A stretch of 64,000 nt of DNA. Origin: Streptomyces sp. NBC_00663. GTDB lineage: Bacteria > Actinomycetota > Actinomycetes > Streptomycetales > Streptomycetaceae. A program made the position numbers and the translations under genes. Each line of letters opens with the position of its first letter. The first letter of the stretch is position 1. The notes under the pieces were generated by a model that ran no database searches, was not told where the DNA came from, and saw only the letters and a list, made by a program, of their open reading frames with translations. Shown here piece by piece: positions 1 through 7,964 of the stretch. The DNA is taken from contig NZ_CP109027.1 of NCBI RefSeq assembly GCF_036226885.1, positions 6,572,001 through 6,636,000 of the forward strand. Reading direction: 5' to 3'.

Positions 1-2588
1 TCTTCAGCAGGGCGGATGCCGATGGACAGCAGCGGCAGGTCGGGCTTGATCTGGTCGCGCTCGGGGACGAAGCCGACGACCGGGTCGGGGGTGTCGGGGG
101 CGTTCACGAAGGACACGAACCGGGCGAGCTTCTCGGGGTCGTTGATGGTGTCGGCCCACTCGTCGCGGTAGTGCGAGACGTGGTTGGCCATCAGGCTCTC
201 CAGCTCCTCGCAGATGCCGAGCGAGTCCTCCACGACCACGTCACGGACGTGGTCCAGGCCGCCCGGGATCCGCTCCAGCCAGGTCGAGGTGCGCTCCAGG
301 CGGTCGGCGGTGCGGATGTAGAACATCAGGAACCGGTCGATCAGCTTGATCAGTTCGGTGTCGCTCAGGTCCTGGGCCAGCAGGTCCGCGTGGCGCGGGG
401 TGGCGCCGCCGTTGCCGCCGACGTACAGGTTCCAGCCGCCGGAGGTGGCGATGATGCCGAAGTCCTTCGACTGGGCCTCGGCGCACTCGCGGGCGCAGCC
501 CGAGACCGCCGACTTCAGCTTGTGGGGCGACCTGAGTCCCCGGTAGCGCAGCTCCAGGTCGATCGCCATGCGGACCGAGTCCTGGACGCCGTAGCGGCAC
601 CAGGTCTGGCCGACACAGGACTTCACCGTGCGCAGGGACTTGCCGTAGGCGTGGCCCGACTCGAAGCCGGCGTCGACCAAGCGGGTCCAGATCAGGGGGA
701 GTTGTTCGACGCGGGCGCCGAACATGTCGATCCGCTGACCGCCGGTGATCTTCGTGTAGAGACCGAAGTCACGGGCGATCTCGCCGATGACGATCAGGCC
801 CTCCGGGGTGATCTCACCGCCGGGGATGCGCGGGACGACCGAGTAGGAGCCGTTCTTCTGGAGGTTGGCCAGGAAATGGTCGTTGCTGTCCTGGAGGGCG
901 GCCTGCTCGGCGTCGAGGACGTAGACGTCGGCGCCGATCGTCGGGGCGAGGGAGGCGATGATCGAGGCGACCGCCGGCTTGCAGACCTCGCAGCCGTCAC
1001 CGCCCTTGGCCTCGTCGCGGCCGTACCGGTCGAGCAGGTCCTGGTAGGTGTTGATGCGCAGGGCGAGGACGATCTCGTACAGCTCCTCGCGGGTCTGCCC
1101 GAAGCAGCCGCACAGGCCCTTGTCGACCTCGACGCCGGACGCCTCCAGCTCGGCGTTGACCAGCTGGCCGAGGACCTTGACGCAACTGCCGCAGGTGGTA
1201 CCGGCCTTGGTGCACTTCTTCACCTCGGGCACGGTGGTGCACTGGTGGTCGGTGACCGCGGCGCGGATGGTGCCCTTGCGGACGTTGTTGCAGGAGCAGA
1301 TGATCGCGTCGTCCGGCAGCGCGCTCGGGCCGAGCTGCACCGACTCCCCGGCACCGGCGGGCAGCACCAGCGACTCGGGGGAGACCGGCGGGATCGAGCC
1401 GGTGAACGCCTTCAGCGTGCCGTAGGCGTCCGCGTCGCCGACCAGGATGCCGCCGAGCAGCGTGCCGTCGCGGCCGATGACCAGCTTCTTGTAGAGGCCC
1501 GCGCGGGAGTCGGAGTAGACGACGTCCAGGCAGTCCTCGGTCGTGCCGTGCGCGTCACCGAAGGAGGCGACGTCCACGCCGAGCAGCTTCAGCTTGGTGG
1601 AGAGGTCGGCGCCGGTGAAGGCGGCCTCGTCGGCGGCGATGGTCGCGGCGGCCGTCTCGGCCTGCTCGTAACCGGGGGCGACCAGGCCGTACACCCGGCC
1701 GTCGGCGGCCAGCGCGCACTCGCCGATCGCGAAGACGCTCGGGTCGTTCACCGTGCGGCACTGCTCGTCGACGGCGATGCCGCCGCGCTCGCCGACCGTG
1801 AGGCCCGAGTCGCGGGCCAGCTGGTCGCGGGGCCGTACACCGGCGCTGAACACCACGAGGTCGGTGGCGAGTTCGGAGCCGTCGGAGAGCTTCATGCCGG
1901 TGACGGCACCCGCCTCGTCGACGACGATCTCCTGGGTGCCGACGCCCGTGTGGACGCTCAGGCCCATCTCCTCGATGGTCCGCAGCAGGGCCGCGCCACC
2001 GCCGTCGTCGACCTGCACCGGCATCAGCCGCGGCGCGAACTCCACGATGTGGGAGGTGAGTCCGAGACCCTTCAGCGCGCCCGCGGCCTCAAGTCCCAGC
2101 AGACCACCGCCGACCACGGCACCCGTCGTCGAGGTCTTCGCGTACTCCTCGATCGCGAGGAGGTCCTCGATCGTGCGGTAGACGAAGCAGCCGGCGGCGT
2201 CCTTGTTGGGGACCGGCGGGACGAACGGGAAGGAGCCGGTGGCGAGGACGAGGACGTCGTACTCGAAGACCTGGCCGGACTTCGCGGTGACCTTCTTCGC
2301 CTCACGGTCGACCGTCTCGGCCGGGTCGCCGACGTACAGCTCGATGCCGTGCGTCTCGATGAACTCCAGGTCCGTCATGGACAGGTCCTCGGGCGTCTTG
2401 CCCGAGAAGTACGAGGTGAGGGCGACGCGGTCATAGGCCGGGCGCGGCTCCTCGCACAGCACGACCACGCGGTGCGTGGCGGTCAGGCCGCGGTCGGCGA
2501 GCGCCTCCAGGAAACGCTGGCCGACCATGCCGTGGCCGACGAGGACGATCGTGGGGGTGGCCTCCGTGGCCTCCGGGCTGGCGGTCAT
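1..2588 (-). CDS. nirB: Assimilatory nitrite reductase [NAD(P)H], large subunit (3' end cut by window edge)
   Basis: Reduces nitrite to ammonium in the cytoplasm with NAD(P)H, FAD, Fe-S and siroheme. 862 codons are visible and the stop lies beyond base 1. The N-terminus has an FAD-type Rossmann motif (IVLVGHGMVGQRF) and a second NAD-type one (GAVVGGGLLGLEAA). Near residue 428 lies the BFD-like [2Fe-2S] region (CSCNN and CTKAGTTCGSC). The siroheme/4Fe-4S ligands sit near residue 655 (CVGQTWCRYG) and residue 692 (CARECAEAQ). The start is ATG at 2588, which overlaps the stop of the upstream FAD reductase in the sequence TGATG, so the two are translationally coupled and share the GlnR-type operator upstream of that gene. 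The small subunit NirD would be expected just outside the window. Family assignment is secure from full-length motif order. Confidence 0.95.
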   Translation of the reverse strand, partial: MTASPEATEATPTIVLVGHGMVGQRFLEALADRGLTATHRVVVLCEEPRPAYDRVALTSYFSGKTPEDLSMTDLEFIETHGIELYVGDPAETVDREAKKVTAKSGQVFEYDVLVLATGSFPFVPPVPNKDAAGCFVYRTIEDLLAIEEYAKTSTTGAVVGGGLLGLEAAGALKGLGLTSHIVEFAPRLMPVQVDDGGGAALLRTIEEMGLSVHTGVGTQEIVVDEAGAVTGMKLSDGSELATDLVVFSAGVRPRDQLARDSGLTVGERGGIAVDEQCRTVNDPSVFAIGECALAADGRVYGLVAPGYEQAETAAATIAADEAAFTGADLSTKLKLLGVDVASFGDAHGTTEDCLDVVYSDSRAGLYKKLVIGRDGTLLGGILVGDADAYGTLKAFTGSIPPVSPESLVLPAGAGESVQLGPSALPDDAIICSCNNVRKGTIRAAVTDHQCTTVPEVKKCTKAGTTCGSCVKVLGQLVNAELEASGVEVDKGLCGCFGQTREELYEIVLALRINTYQDLLDRYGRDEAKGGDGCEVCKPAVASIIASLAPTIGADVYVLDAEQAALQDSNDHFLANLQKNGSYSVVPRIPGGEITPEGLIVIGEIARDFGLYTKITGGQRIDMFGARVEQLPLIWTRLVDAGFESGHAYGKSLRTVKSCVGQTWCRYGVQDSVRMAIDLELRYRGLRSPHKLKSAVSGCARECAEAQSKDFGIIATSGGWNLYVGGNGGATPRHADLLAQDLSDTELIKLIDRFLMFYIRTADRLERTSTWLERIPGGLDHVRDVVVEDSLGICEELESLMANHVSHYRDEWADTINDPEKLARFVSFVNAPDTPDPVVGFVPERDQIKPDLPLLSIGIRPAE

Positions 2589-3802
2589 CAGGAGCCTCCA
2601 TCGTTGGTGAGCAGGTGGAGCAGCGGGCCGTCGTCGGGGAGCGGCTCTGCTCCCTCCCAGGCGCGGGCGAGCGCGCCGACGGTGCCGAGTTCGCCGACGA
2701 GAACCCCGCCGACCAGGCGGTCGTCGCGGACGACGACCTTGCGGTAGGTGCCGCGGGTGGCGTCCGTGAGCTGGACGACGTCGTCCCCCGGCCGCGGCTC
2801 GGTCTCGCCGAACGCGGCGAGATCGAAGGGGGAGTCCGGACCGGCCAGGGTGAGCCGGGTCAGCGAACGGGTGCCGGTGTAGCGGGCGTTCGCCCGACCG
2901 GCCAGCAACTCCGCGAGCACGTCGGCCTGTTCGAGGGCCGGAGTGGCCAGCCCGTACAGGACACCGTCGTGCTGGACGCAGTCGCCGATGGCGTGGATGT
3001 GCGGGTCGGAGGTGCGCAGTTCGTCGTCGACGACGATGCCCTTGCGGACCTCCAGGCCCGCGCTCTGCGCGAGGCCCGCCCGCGGGTGGACGCCGCAGGC
3101 CAGGACCACGAGGTCGGCGTCGAGGGCGTATCCGTCGGCCATCTCGACCGAGCGGACGGCACCGCCGACGACGCGGACGTCACGCACCCGGCACTCGGTG
3201 TGGATCTCCACCCCGAGGTCCTTGAGGTGCCGCTGGACCAGCTTCGAGGCGCTCGGGTCGAGCTGGCGCTCCATGACCCGCTCGCCCTGCTGGGCGAGGA
3301 CGACCTGGGCGCCGCGCCGGGCGAGGGCCCGGGCCGCGGAGACCCCGAGGAGCCCGCCGCCGATCACGACCGCCTTCACACCCGGCCGGACCTGCTTGGA
3401 CAGGCCCAGGCAGTCGTCCATGGTGCGGAAGGCGTGGACGCCCTCCGGCAGGACGTGGTCGGCGTTGAACAGTCCGCGCAGCGGCGGCAGCACCGGGTTG
3501 GAGCCGGTCGCGAGAACCAGCGTTCCGTATGCGATCTCCGAACCGTCCGCGCACTCGACGGTCCGGGCCTCGCGGTCGATGCCGGTGACCCGGGCGCGGG
3601 TGAGCTCCGCCGGCGCGGGCAGCGCTATCACGTCGGGGCTGTAGCGCCCGGCCAGCACCTCGGCGAGGAGCACCCGGTTGTACGGGCGGTGCTCCTCCTC
3701 GCCGATCAGTGTCACGGGCGTGCCGAGCTCGCCGAGCCGCCGGGCGAGACGGACGCCCGCGAGGCCGGCGCCGATCACCACCACACGCGTATTCGAGGTC
3801 AT
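2588..3802 (-). CDS. FAD/NAD(P)-dependent oxidoreductase of nitrite/nitrate assimilation (NirB N-terminal-like)
   Basis: 404-residue flavoprotein resembling only the FAD/NADH module of NirB or the NasB/NasC-type electron-transfer subunit. Two Rossmann motifs are visible: VVVIGAGLAGVRLARRL near residue 6 and AVVIGGGLLGVSAARAL near residue 150, followed by a GDCV motif that binds FAD. It lacks the BFD cluster and siroheme domains. It is the first gene of the nirB operon and overlaps nirB by one base. The start at ATG 3802 gives the right N-terminus for the family, but no AGGAGG-like site precedes it. With the GlnR-type site centred about 42 bases upstream, a leaderless or very short-leader transcript is plausible (inference). 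Probable role: hydride transfer from NAD(P)H to nitrite or nitrate reductase; exact partner not shown by sequence. Confidence 0.85.
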   Translation of the reverse strand: MTSNTRVVVIGAGLAGVRLARRLGELGTPVTLIGEEEHRPYNRVLLAEVLAGRYSPDVIALPAPAELTRARVTGIDREARTVECADGSEIAYGTLVLATGSNPVLPPLRGLFNADHVLPEGVHAFRTMDDCLGLSKQVRPGVKAVVIGGGLLGVSAARALARRGAQVVLAQQGERVMERQLDPSASKLVQRHLKDLGVEIHTECRVRDVRVVGGAVRSVEMADGYALDADLVVLACGVHPRAGLAQSAGLEVRKGIVVDDELRTSDPHIHAIGDCVQHDGVLYGLATPALEQADVLAELLAGRANARYTGTRSLTRLTLAGPDSPFDLAAFGETEPRPGDDVVQLTDATRGTYRKVVVRDDRLVGGVLVGELGTVGALARAWEGAEPLPDDGPLLHLLTNDGGS

Positions 3803-3825
3803 GTCTAGGAGCGTGCGGTGCGGGT

Positions 3826-3863
3826 GTTTCCCGACCGCATCGCATCTGTTTCCCACGAGGAAC
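3826..3863 (-). promoter_or_regulatory. GlnR-type operator of the nirB operon
   Basis: Read on the minus strand it is GTTCC-n6-GAAAC-n6-GATGC-n6-GAAAC, that is two a/b half-site pairs with exact 11-base steps and 22 bases between the two GAAAC motifs. This matches the published actinomycete GlnR consensus (gTnAc-n6-GaAAc repeated). Position is 24 to 61 bases upstream of the first gene's ATG. GlnR is known to activate nirB in S. coelicolor, so function is well supported by context. Confidence 0.8.
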
Positions 3864-4022
3864 GCTGCCCTCCCCACCGCCGGGGGTCGGGTGTGAGGGT
3901 TCGGAGCAGGCGGCCGGGGTGCGCTGTGAGGAGGGTGTCGTGGGCCACAGCGGGGTGACCGGAGCCCGGATACGACCCAGGTGATTGGGCGCTGCACGTA
4001 TCCCATTCATAAGGTCGCGCTC

Positions 4023-4836
4023 ATGCCGACATACCCCTGACCACCGTCGTCGTCCTGTGCCTCGGCCCTGGCGGCCGGCTGGATCGACGCGGTGGTGGGC
4101 GGCGGGGGCCTGCTCCTCCTCCCCGCCCTCCTCCTCGGCCTCCCGCCCGGCACCCCGGCCGCGCACGCCCTCGGCACCAACAAGGCGGTGGCCATCGTGG
4201 GCACGTCGGGCGCGGCGGTGACATACGCCCGCAAGGCGCCGGTGGACGTCCGCCTGGCCGTCCGTATCGGCGTGGCCGCCCTCGCGGGCTCGTCCGCGGG
4301 CGCGTTCTTCGCGGCCGGGACGAGTACGGAGGTGCTGAAGCCGGTGATCATGGTGGTGCTGATCGCGGTGGCGGCCTTCGTGATCCTGCGCCCGGCGTTC
4401 GGTACGGCACCCGCGACGGGCCCGGTGTCCCGGGAGCGCGTTGTCGCGGCGATCGGCCTGGCGGGTCTCGGCATCGGCTTCTACGACGGTCTGATCGGCC
4501 CCGGCACCGGCACCTTCCTGGTCCTGGCCCTCACCGCGGTCCTCCACCTCGACCTGGTCACCGCCTCGGCGACGGCCAAGATCGTCAACTGCTGCTCCCC
4601 CACTCTCGGCTTCGCTCGACCGGGGGACCCCCATCGCGGGCGCGCTGGCGATGTTCGCCCGGCAGGGCGCGGTGCTGTGGCGGCCGGCCGCGCTCATGGC
4701 CGTGTTCAACCTGGCGGGCGGCATGCTGGGCGCGCACACCGCGTTGAAGAAGGGGAGCGGCTTCGTCCGGGTCGTGCTGCTGACGGTGGTGTTCGCGCTG
4801 GTGGCGAAAATGGCGTGGGAGCAGTGGGTGGCCTGA
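4023..4836 (+). pseudogene. Sulfite exporter TauE/SafE-family permease, frameshifted and carrying a repeat insertion
   Basis: The reading pieces together give a TauE/SafE-type membrane protein: a start near ATG 4023, a first membrane segment, the motif WIDAVVGGGGLLLLPALLLG, a central IGFYDGLIGPGTGTFLVL segment and a C-terminal ALKKGSGFVRVVLLTVV. It cannot be read in one frame. From ATG 4023 a TGA falls at 4038; continuing the family-like sequence (DIPLTTVVVLCL) needs a shift before it and another near 4063. A third shift is caused by a 44-bp repeat at 4594-4637, after which the frame of 4651 resumes. Predicted function was anion (sulfoacetate/sulfite-type) export or uptake. Sequencing errors could explain the first two shifts but not the repeat. 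Neighbours are unrelated. Confidence 0.8.
4594..4637. repeat. 44-bp GC-rich palindromic Streptomyces repeat inside the TauE/SafE gene
   Basis: Begins GCTCCCCCACTCTCGG, continues CTTCGCTCGACCGG and ends GGGACCCCCATCGC. CCCCC and GGGGG arms enclose a CTCG/CGA inner pair, so it can fold as a hairpin. I recognise this sequence as a short dispersed repeat that recurs in many Streptomyces genomes, mostly between genes (memory, not a search). Here it sits inside a coding region and shifts its frame. No second copy was seen in the window. Confidence 0.7.
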
Positions 4837-4851
4837 CGCTACGGTGACCCG

Positions 4852-5385
4852 ATGGCTACCCAGGTGATCGTGCTCAACGGCGGCTCCAGCTCCGGCAAGT
4901 CCGGCATCGCGCGGTGTCTTCAGGAGGTCCTGCCGGACCCGTGGCTGACCTTCGGCGTCGACTCGCTGATCGAGGCGATGCCGGGCCGGGGGGTCGGCAT
5001 CGACTTCGCCGCCGACGGCGGGGTGGACGTCGGCCCCGCCTTCATGGCCCTGGAAGCGGCGTGGGCCCGCGGGATCGCCACGATGGCGCACTCCGGCGCC
5101 CGGCTGATCATCGACGACGTCTTCCTCGGCGGCGCGGCCACCCAGGAGCGCTGGCGCCGCGTCCTGGACGGCCTCGACGTCCTCTGGGTCGGCGTCCACT
5201 GCGATCCGGCGGTGGCCGCGGGCCGCGAGATCGCCCGCGGCGACCGGGTACGGGGGATGGCGGAACAGCAGGCGGAACCGGTCCACCGTGGCGTGGCCTA
5301 CGACATCGAGGTCGACACCGCCCGCACCGAGTCACTGGAGTGCGCGCGGGCCATCGCCAAGGCGGTGGTCAACGGCTCCCCGTGA
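4852..5385 (+). CDS. Chloramphenicol 3-O-phosphotransferase-like protein
   Basis: 177 residues, the usual length of the CPT family. The P-loop NGGSSSGKS lies at residues 9-17, and FGVDSLIEAMP contains Asp37, the position of the proposed catalytic base in the S. venezuelae enzyme. IIDDVFLGGAA and VGVHCD are also CPT hallmarks. The family transfers phosphate from ATP to the 3-hydroxyl of chloramphenicol, inactivating it; distant members may act on other substrates. ATG 4852 is the only sensible start. The gene overlaps the convergent sortase gene by 17 bases at its 3' end. No chloramphenicol biosynthesis genes are nearby, so it would be a stand-alone resistance or housekeeping kinase. Confidence 0.85.
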   Translation: MATQVIVLNGGSSSGKSGIARCLQEVLPDPWLTFGVDSLIEAMPGRGVGIDFAADGGVDVGPAFMALEAAWARGIATMAHSGARLIIDDVFLGGAATQERWRRVLDGLDVLWVGVHCDPAVAAGREIARGDRVRGMAEQQAEPVHRGVAYDIEVDTARTESLECARAIAKAVVNGSP

Positions 5386-6004
5386 GGTGGGCGAAGACGA
5401 CCACGTTGCCCTGGTAGCCCGTTGACTTCGAGTAGCCGCCTCCGCAGGTGATGACCCGGAGTTCGGGGCGGTGGGCCGCGCCGTAGACCTTCCTGTCGGG
5501 GAAGTGGCGGGCGTCGTGGACCTCCACGGAGTCGACGGTGAAGACCGCTGTCGTGCCGTCGCGGCGTTCCGTTTCGATCCGGCTGCCCTTCTTCAGGGCG
5601 CCGAGGTCGTAGAAGACGGCGGGGCCGTCGGCGTTGTCGACATGGCCGGCGACGATCGCGGTGCCGGTCTCACCGGGGGTGGTGCCGGCCTCGTACCAGC
5701 CGGCGAGGTTCTTCTTCTCGGCCGGCGGGACGTCGAGACTGCCCGTAGGGGTGAGCCCGAGGCCCATCAGGGGCGCGGACACCCCGATCGACGGGATGCG
5801 GATGCGGTCGGGCGGGGAGGGCGGCAGGGCGGGTGCCGAGCGCGGGTCGGTGTGACCGGCGCGGGCCTCGGACGGCGCCGGCTGCGGCGGGGCGTGCGTC
5901 TCGGCGCCACTGCGCAGCAGCCACGCGCCCGTGCACAGGGCGACCAGGGTGACGGCCGCTATGACGACGTTGCTGACTCTGCCGGCCCCGATGAATCTGC
6001 GCAC
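5369..6004 (-). CDS. Class F-type sortase (membrane-anchored transpeptidase)
   Basis: 211 residues: an N-terminal membrane anchor (VVIAAVTLVALCTGAWLL, residues 13-30), an Ala/Pro-rich linker, then a sortase barrel. The catalytic His is in IVAGHVDN and the catalytic Cys in LRVITCGGGYS. The arginine usually following the last strand (NVVVFA-x) appears to be His here, with another Arg at the extreme C-terminus, so the third catalytic residue is uncertain. It lies 107 bases downstream of a secreted protein gene on the same strand, its likely functional partner. The class F call rests on the short N-terminus, the ITC motif and actinobacterial context. Confidence 0.85.
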   Translation of the reverse strand: MRRFIGAGRVSNVVIAAVTLVALCTGAWLLRSGAETHAPPQPAPSEARAGHTDPRSAPALPPSPPDRIRIPSIGVSAPLMGLGLTPTGSLDVPPAEKKNLAGWYEAGTTPGETGTAIVAGHVDNADGPAVFYDLGALKKGSRIETERRDGTTAVFTVDSVEVHDARHFPDRKVYGAAHRPELRVITCGGGYSKSTGYQGNVVVFAHLTGSR

Positions 6005-6111
6005 ACGAGCCTCCTACGCGGTGGACCCGCCCCCCTCCGGGCCGCGAGGGGCGTCGGACCCGGAGGGGGAGGGACATGCGGTACCGGCGGACGGACAGCG
6101 GAGGGTGTCCG

Positions 6112-6633
6112 TCAGATCCCGTCGCCTCTCGCCCGGCGATGCAGGAGCCAGGTACCGCCCGCGGCGGCGACGGCGAGAGCCGCCACGCCGGCCGCGGTCT
6201 GCACGGGGTCGGGGCCCAGAGCGCCACCGACCCCCGTCTTCACACTTCCTCGGGGATACACCTGCTGCCGAGTCGACGTCATCGTGACCATGAGGTCACC
6301 GGTGACCCGCTGTCCGCTCTCCGCGCAGGTCGCGACGATCTCGTACGTCCCCGGCTGCGCGCTCTCCGGCACCTTGAACTGCCCGATCGCGTCCTGCTCG
6401 TGGGTGCTCGGCGCGAGCGTGAACCGCCCGGCACCGACCGCGCTCGCGTCGCCCTCCGCCGTGGCGCCGTCGCCGCACGCCGCCGTGTTCACCGTGACCT
6501 GCTCGCCCGGCACGACCGAGGAGGGGTACACCTCCAGGCTGCCCGAGTCCGCGGCGTACACCGGCGCGGTTGCCAGCCCGGCGGTCGCGACGGCGAGCGC
6601 GGTGCCGGTGAGCAGACGGGCGGTACGGCGCAT
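6112..6633 (-). CDS. Secreted, C-terminally membrane-anchored protein next to sortase
   Basis: 173 residues. A Sec signal peptide (residues 1-27, cleavage after VYAA) is followed by an immunoglobulin-like beta-rich body with two cysteines (TAACGDG and VATCAES). The conserved-looking VKTGVGGALGPDP precedes a C-terminal membrane segment (AAGVAALAVAAAGGTWLL) and an Arg-rich tail. There is no LPxTG motif, so it is not a canonical sortase substrate; KTGxGG might be a non-canonical recognition site, or the protein is simply membrane-anchored. First gene of a two-gene unit with the sortase. Function unknown. Confidence 0.75.
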   Translation of the reverse strand: MRRTARLLTGTALAVATAGLATAPVYAADSGSLEVYPSSVVPGEQVTVNTAACGDGATAEGDASAVGAGRFTLAPSTHEQDAIGQFKVPESAQPGTYEIVATCAESGQRVTGDLMVTMTSTRQQVYPRGSVKTGVGGALGPDPVQTAAGVAALAVAAAGGTWLLHRRARGDGI

Positions 6634-6872
6634 CGGTGCTCCTTCGAGCGATTCGGTGTCCCCTGCCCTTCCGAGGTAAGTCGCAGCGGGCCGAGCGCGC
6701 TTCCTGAGGGTGCGTCAGAAATGTGCTGAATGGGTGTCAGGTCGGGGTAAAAGGGGCCTGGAAGTTCGGAGTTTCGGCAGGTCACCGGCGTACGGCAGGT
6801 GTGTCGCGGAAGAGAACCCGAAGGGCGCAGAGCGCGCGTGCGACCGGGTGACCTGCCGGTCGTGGCCACGGC

Positions 6873-6903
6873 TTGACCTCGACCAAGCTTGAGGTATCAG
6901 GCT
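6873..6903 (+). promoter_or_regulatory. SoxR-type box and MerR-family promoter of the FMN reductase gene
   Basis: TTGACC (6873-6878) and CAGGCT (6898-6903) are separated by 19 bases, the long spacer typical of MerR-family promoters. Between and over them lies ACCTCGACC at 6876, mirrored by GAGGT at 6891-6895, a 20-bp imperfect palindrome close to the Streptomyces SoxR site. The ATG at 6911 begins 7 bases after the -10, implying a leaderless mRNA. An NADPH-dependent FMN reductase in this chromosomal position is a known SoxR target in S. coelicolor (recollection: SCO2478). Confidence 0.7.
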
Positions 6904-6910
6904 GTGCCGC

Positions 6911-7510
6911 ATGCCCAACCCAGACGCGCTCGGCGCAGACGCCCCGCTCCATGTCACCCTCGTCGTCGGCAGCAACCGGCACGGCCGTTTCGGCCCCGTC
7001 GTCGCCGACTGGCTCCTCGACCACCTCCGCGGCCGGGACGACCTGATCCCCGAGGTCGTCGACGTGGCCGACGTCCATCTCCCCACGAGCCTGACCCCGA
7101 CCCCCGAGGCGACCGCCACCCTCGCCGACGTCACCCCGAAGCTGGAGGGCGCCGAGGCCTTCGTCGTCCTCACCCCCGAGTACAACCACTCCTTCCCGGC
7201 GGCCCTGAAGAACCTCATCGACTGGCACTTCACCGAGTGGCAGGCCAAGCCGGTCGCCCTCGTCTCGTACGGCGGCCTGGCCGGTGGCCTGCGGGCGACC
7301 GAGCATCTGAAGCAGGTCTTCGCGGAACTGCACGCGGTGACGGTGCGGGACACGGTGTCCTTCCACAACGCGGGCGCGTCGTTCGACGACACCGGCCGCC
7401 TGAAGGACCCGTCGGGCCCGGAGGCGGCGGCCAAGACGATGCTGGACCAACTGGTGTGGTGGGGCAGGGCCCTGCGAGAGGCGAGGGCGCGGCACCCCTA
7501 CGGGGCGTAG
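6911..7510 (+). CDS. NADPH-dependent FMN reductase
   Basis: 199 residues with a flavodoxin-like fold. The FMN-binding loop VVGSNRHGRFG is at about residues 17-27, LTPEYNHSFPAALKNLIDW near residue 88 is the family's signature, and VSYGGLAGGLRA follows. It reduces FMN (or quinones/azo compounds) with NADPH in the cytosol. ATG 6911 follows a SoxR-type promoter directly, so induction by redox-cycling compounds such as the organism's own pigments is likely. Downstream lie only gene remnants, so it is monocistronic. Confidence 0.88.
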   Translation: MPNPDALGADAPLHVTLVVGSNRHGRFGPVVADWLLDHLRGRDDLIPEVVDVADVHLPTSLTPTPEATATLADVTPKLEGAEAFVVLTPEYNHSFPAALKNLIDWHFTEWQAKPVALVSYGGLAGGLRATEHLKQVFAELHAVTVRDTVSFHNAGASFDDTGRLKDPSGPEAAAKTMLDQLVWWGRALREARARHPYGA

Positions 7511-7520
7511 CCCGTCGCTC

Positions 7521-7740
7521 TCACCGCGGCAGGCGCAGGGCGAGTCCGTCGAGGACGACCTCCAGGCCGTAGTGGAACTTCTCGTCGCGCAGGGCGGCCG
7601 GATCGGTCACCGCGGGGGCGTCGGTGTAGGACTCGGCGAGGTGTTCGTGACCGGCCGCGGCCTGCTGGGCGGCGGGCATCAGACGGGCGATGAAGGCGGC
7701 CTCGCTCTCGCCGGCGCGGCGACCCTGGGCGACGCGAGCC
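7521..7740 (-). pseudogene. Remnant of a TetR-family regulator (C-terminal end only)
   Basis: Reading the minus strand up from the stop at 7521-7523 gives about 73 codons ending KFHYGLEVVLDGLALRLPR, typical of the C-terminal ligand-binding domain of TetR/AcrR regulators. No helix-turn-helix is present and no start can be assigned. It abuts, tail outward, the C-terminal remnant of an MFS exporter on the plus strand. A divergent tetR-MFS pair appears to have lost its shared middle by one deletion. Confidence 0.6.
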
Positions 7741-7907
7741 TGCTCCGCACGGCTCGGGAGGCTTTCGCCGACGCGATGTCGACCACCTTCACGGTCAGCG
7801 CGATCGGCGTCCTGGCGGCAGCTCTGCTGGCGGTGCTGGTGATGCGCGACGCAAAGCCCCGGGCGGCGGACCGGCCCGTCGAGAAGGAGGCGGAACTCGC
7901 CGCCTGA
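7741..7907 (+). pseudogene. Remnant of an MFS drug exporter (last transmembrane helix)
   Basis: The plus strand reads TAREAFADAMSTTF, then a hydrophobic helix TVSAIGVLAAALLAVLVM, then a charged tail RDAKPRAADRPVEKE and stop at 7905-7907. This is how DHA2-type MFS exporters end (helix 14 plus tail). Nothing upstream encodes the other helices. The open frame continues into the antisense of the TetR remnant, so a meaningless fusion ORF exists from 7572. The exact junction is somewhere near 7730-7765. Confidence 0.6.
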
Positions 7908-7964
7908 GCCGAAGCGAAGGGCAAGACCGAGAAGGCCGGTTCCCGTGAGGAGCCGGCCGCGGTG

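Noticed and set aside
171..2747. Long plus-strand open frame (858 codons) opposite nirB
   Set aside because: Antisense shadow caused by high GC; the minus strand encodes a complete nitrite reductase with all cofactor motifs.
7572..7907. 111-codon plus-strand ORF as a genuine small membrane protein
   Set aside because: Only its last half resembles protein (MFS tail); the first half is the antisense of a TetR C-terminus. Treated as a deletion fusion.
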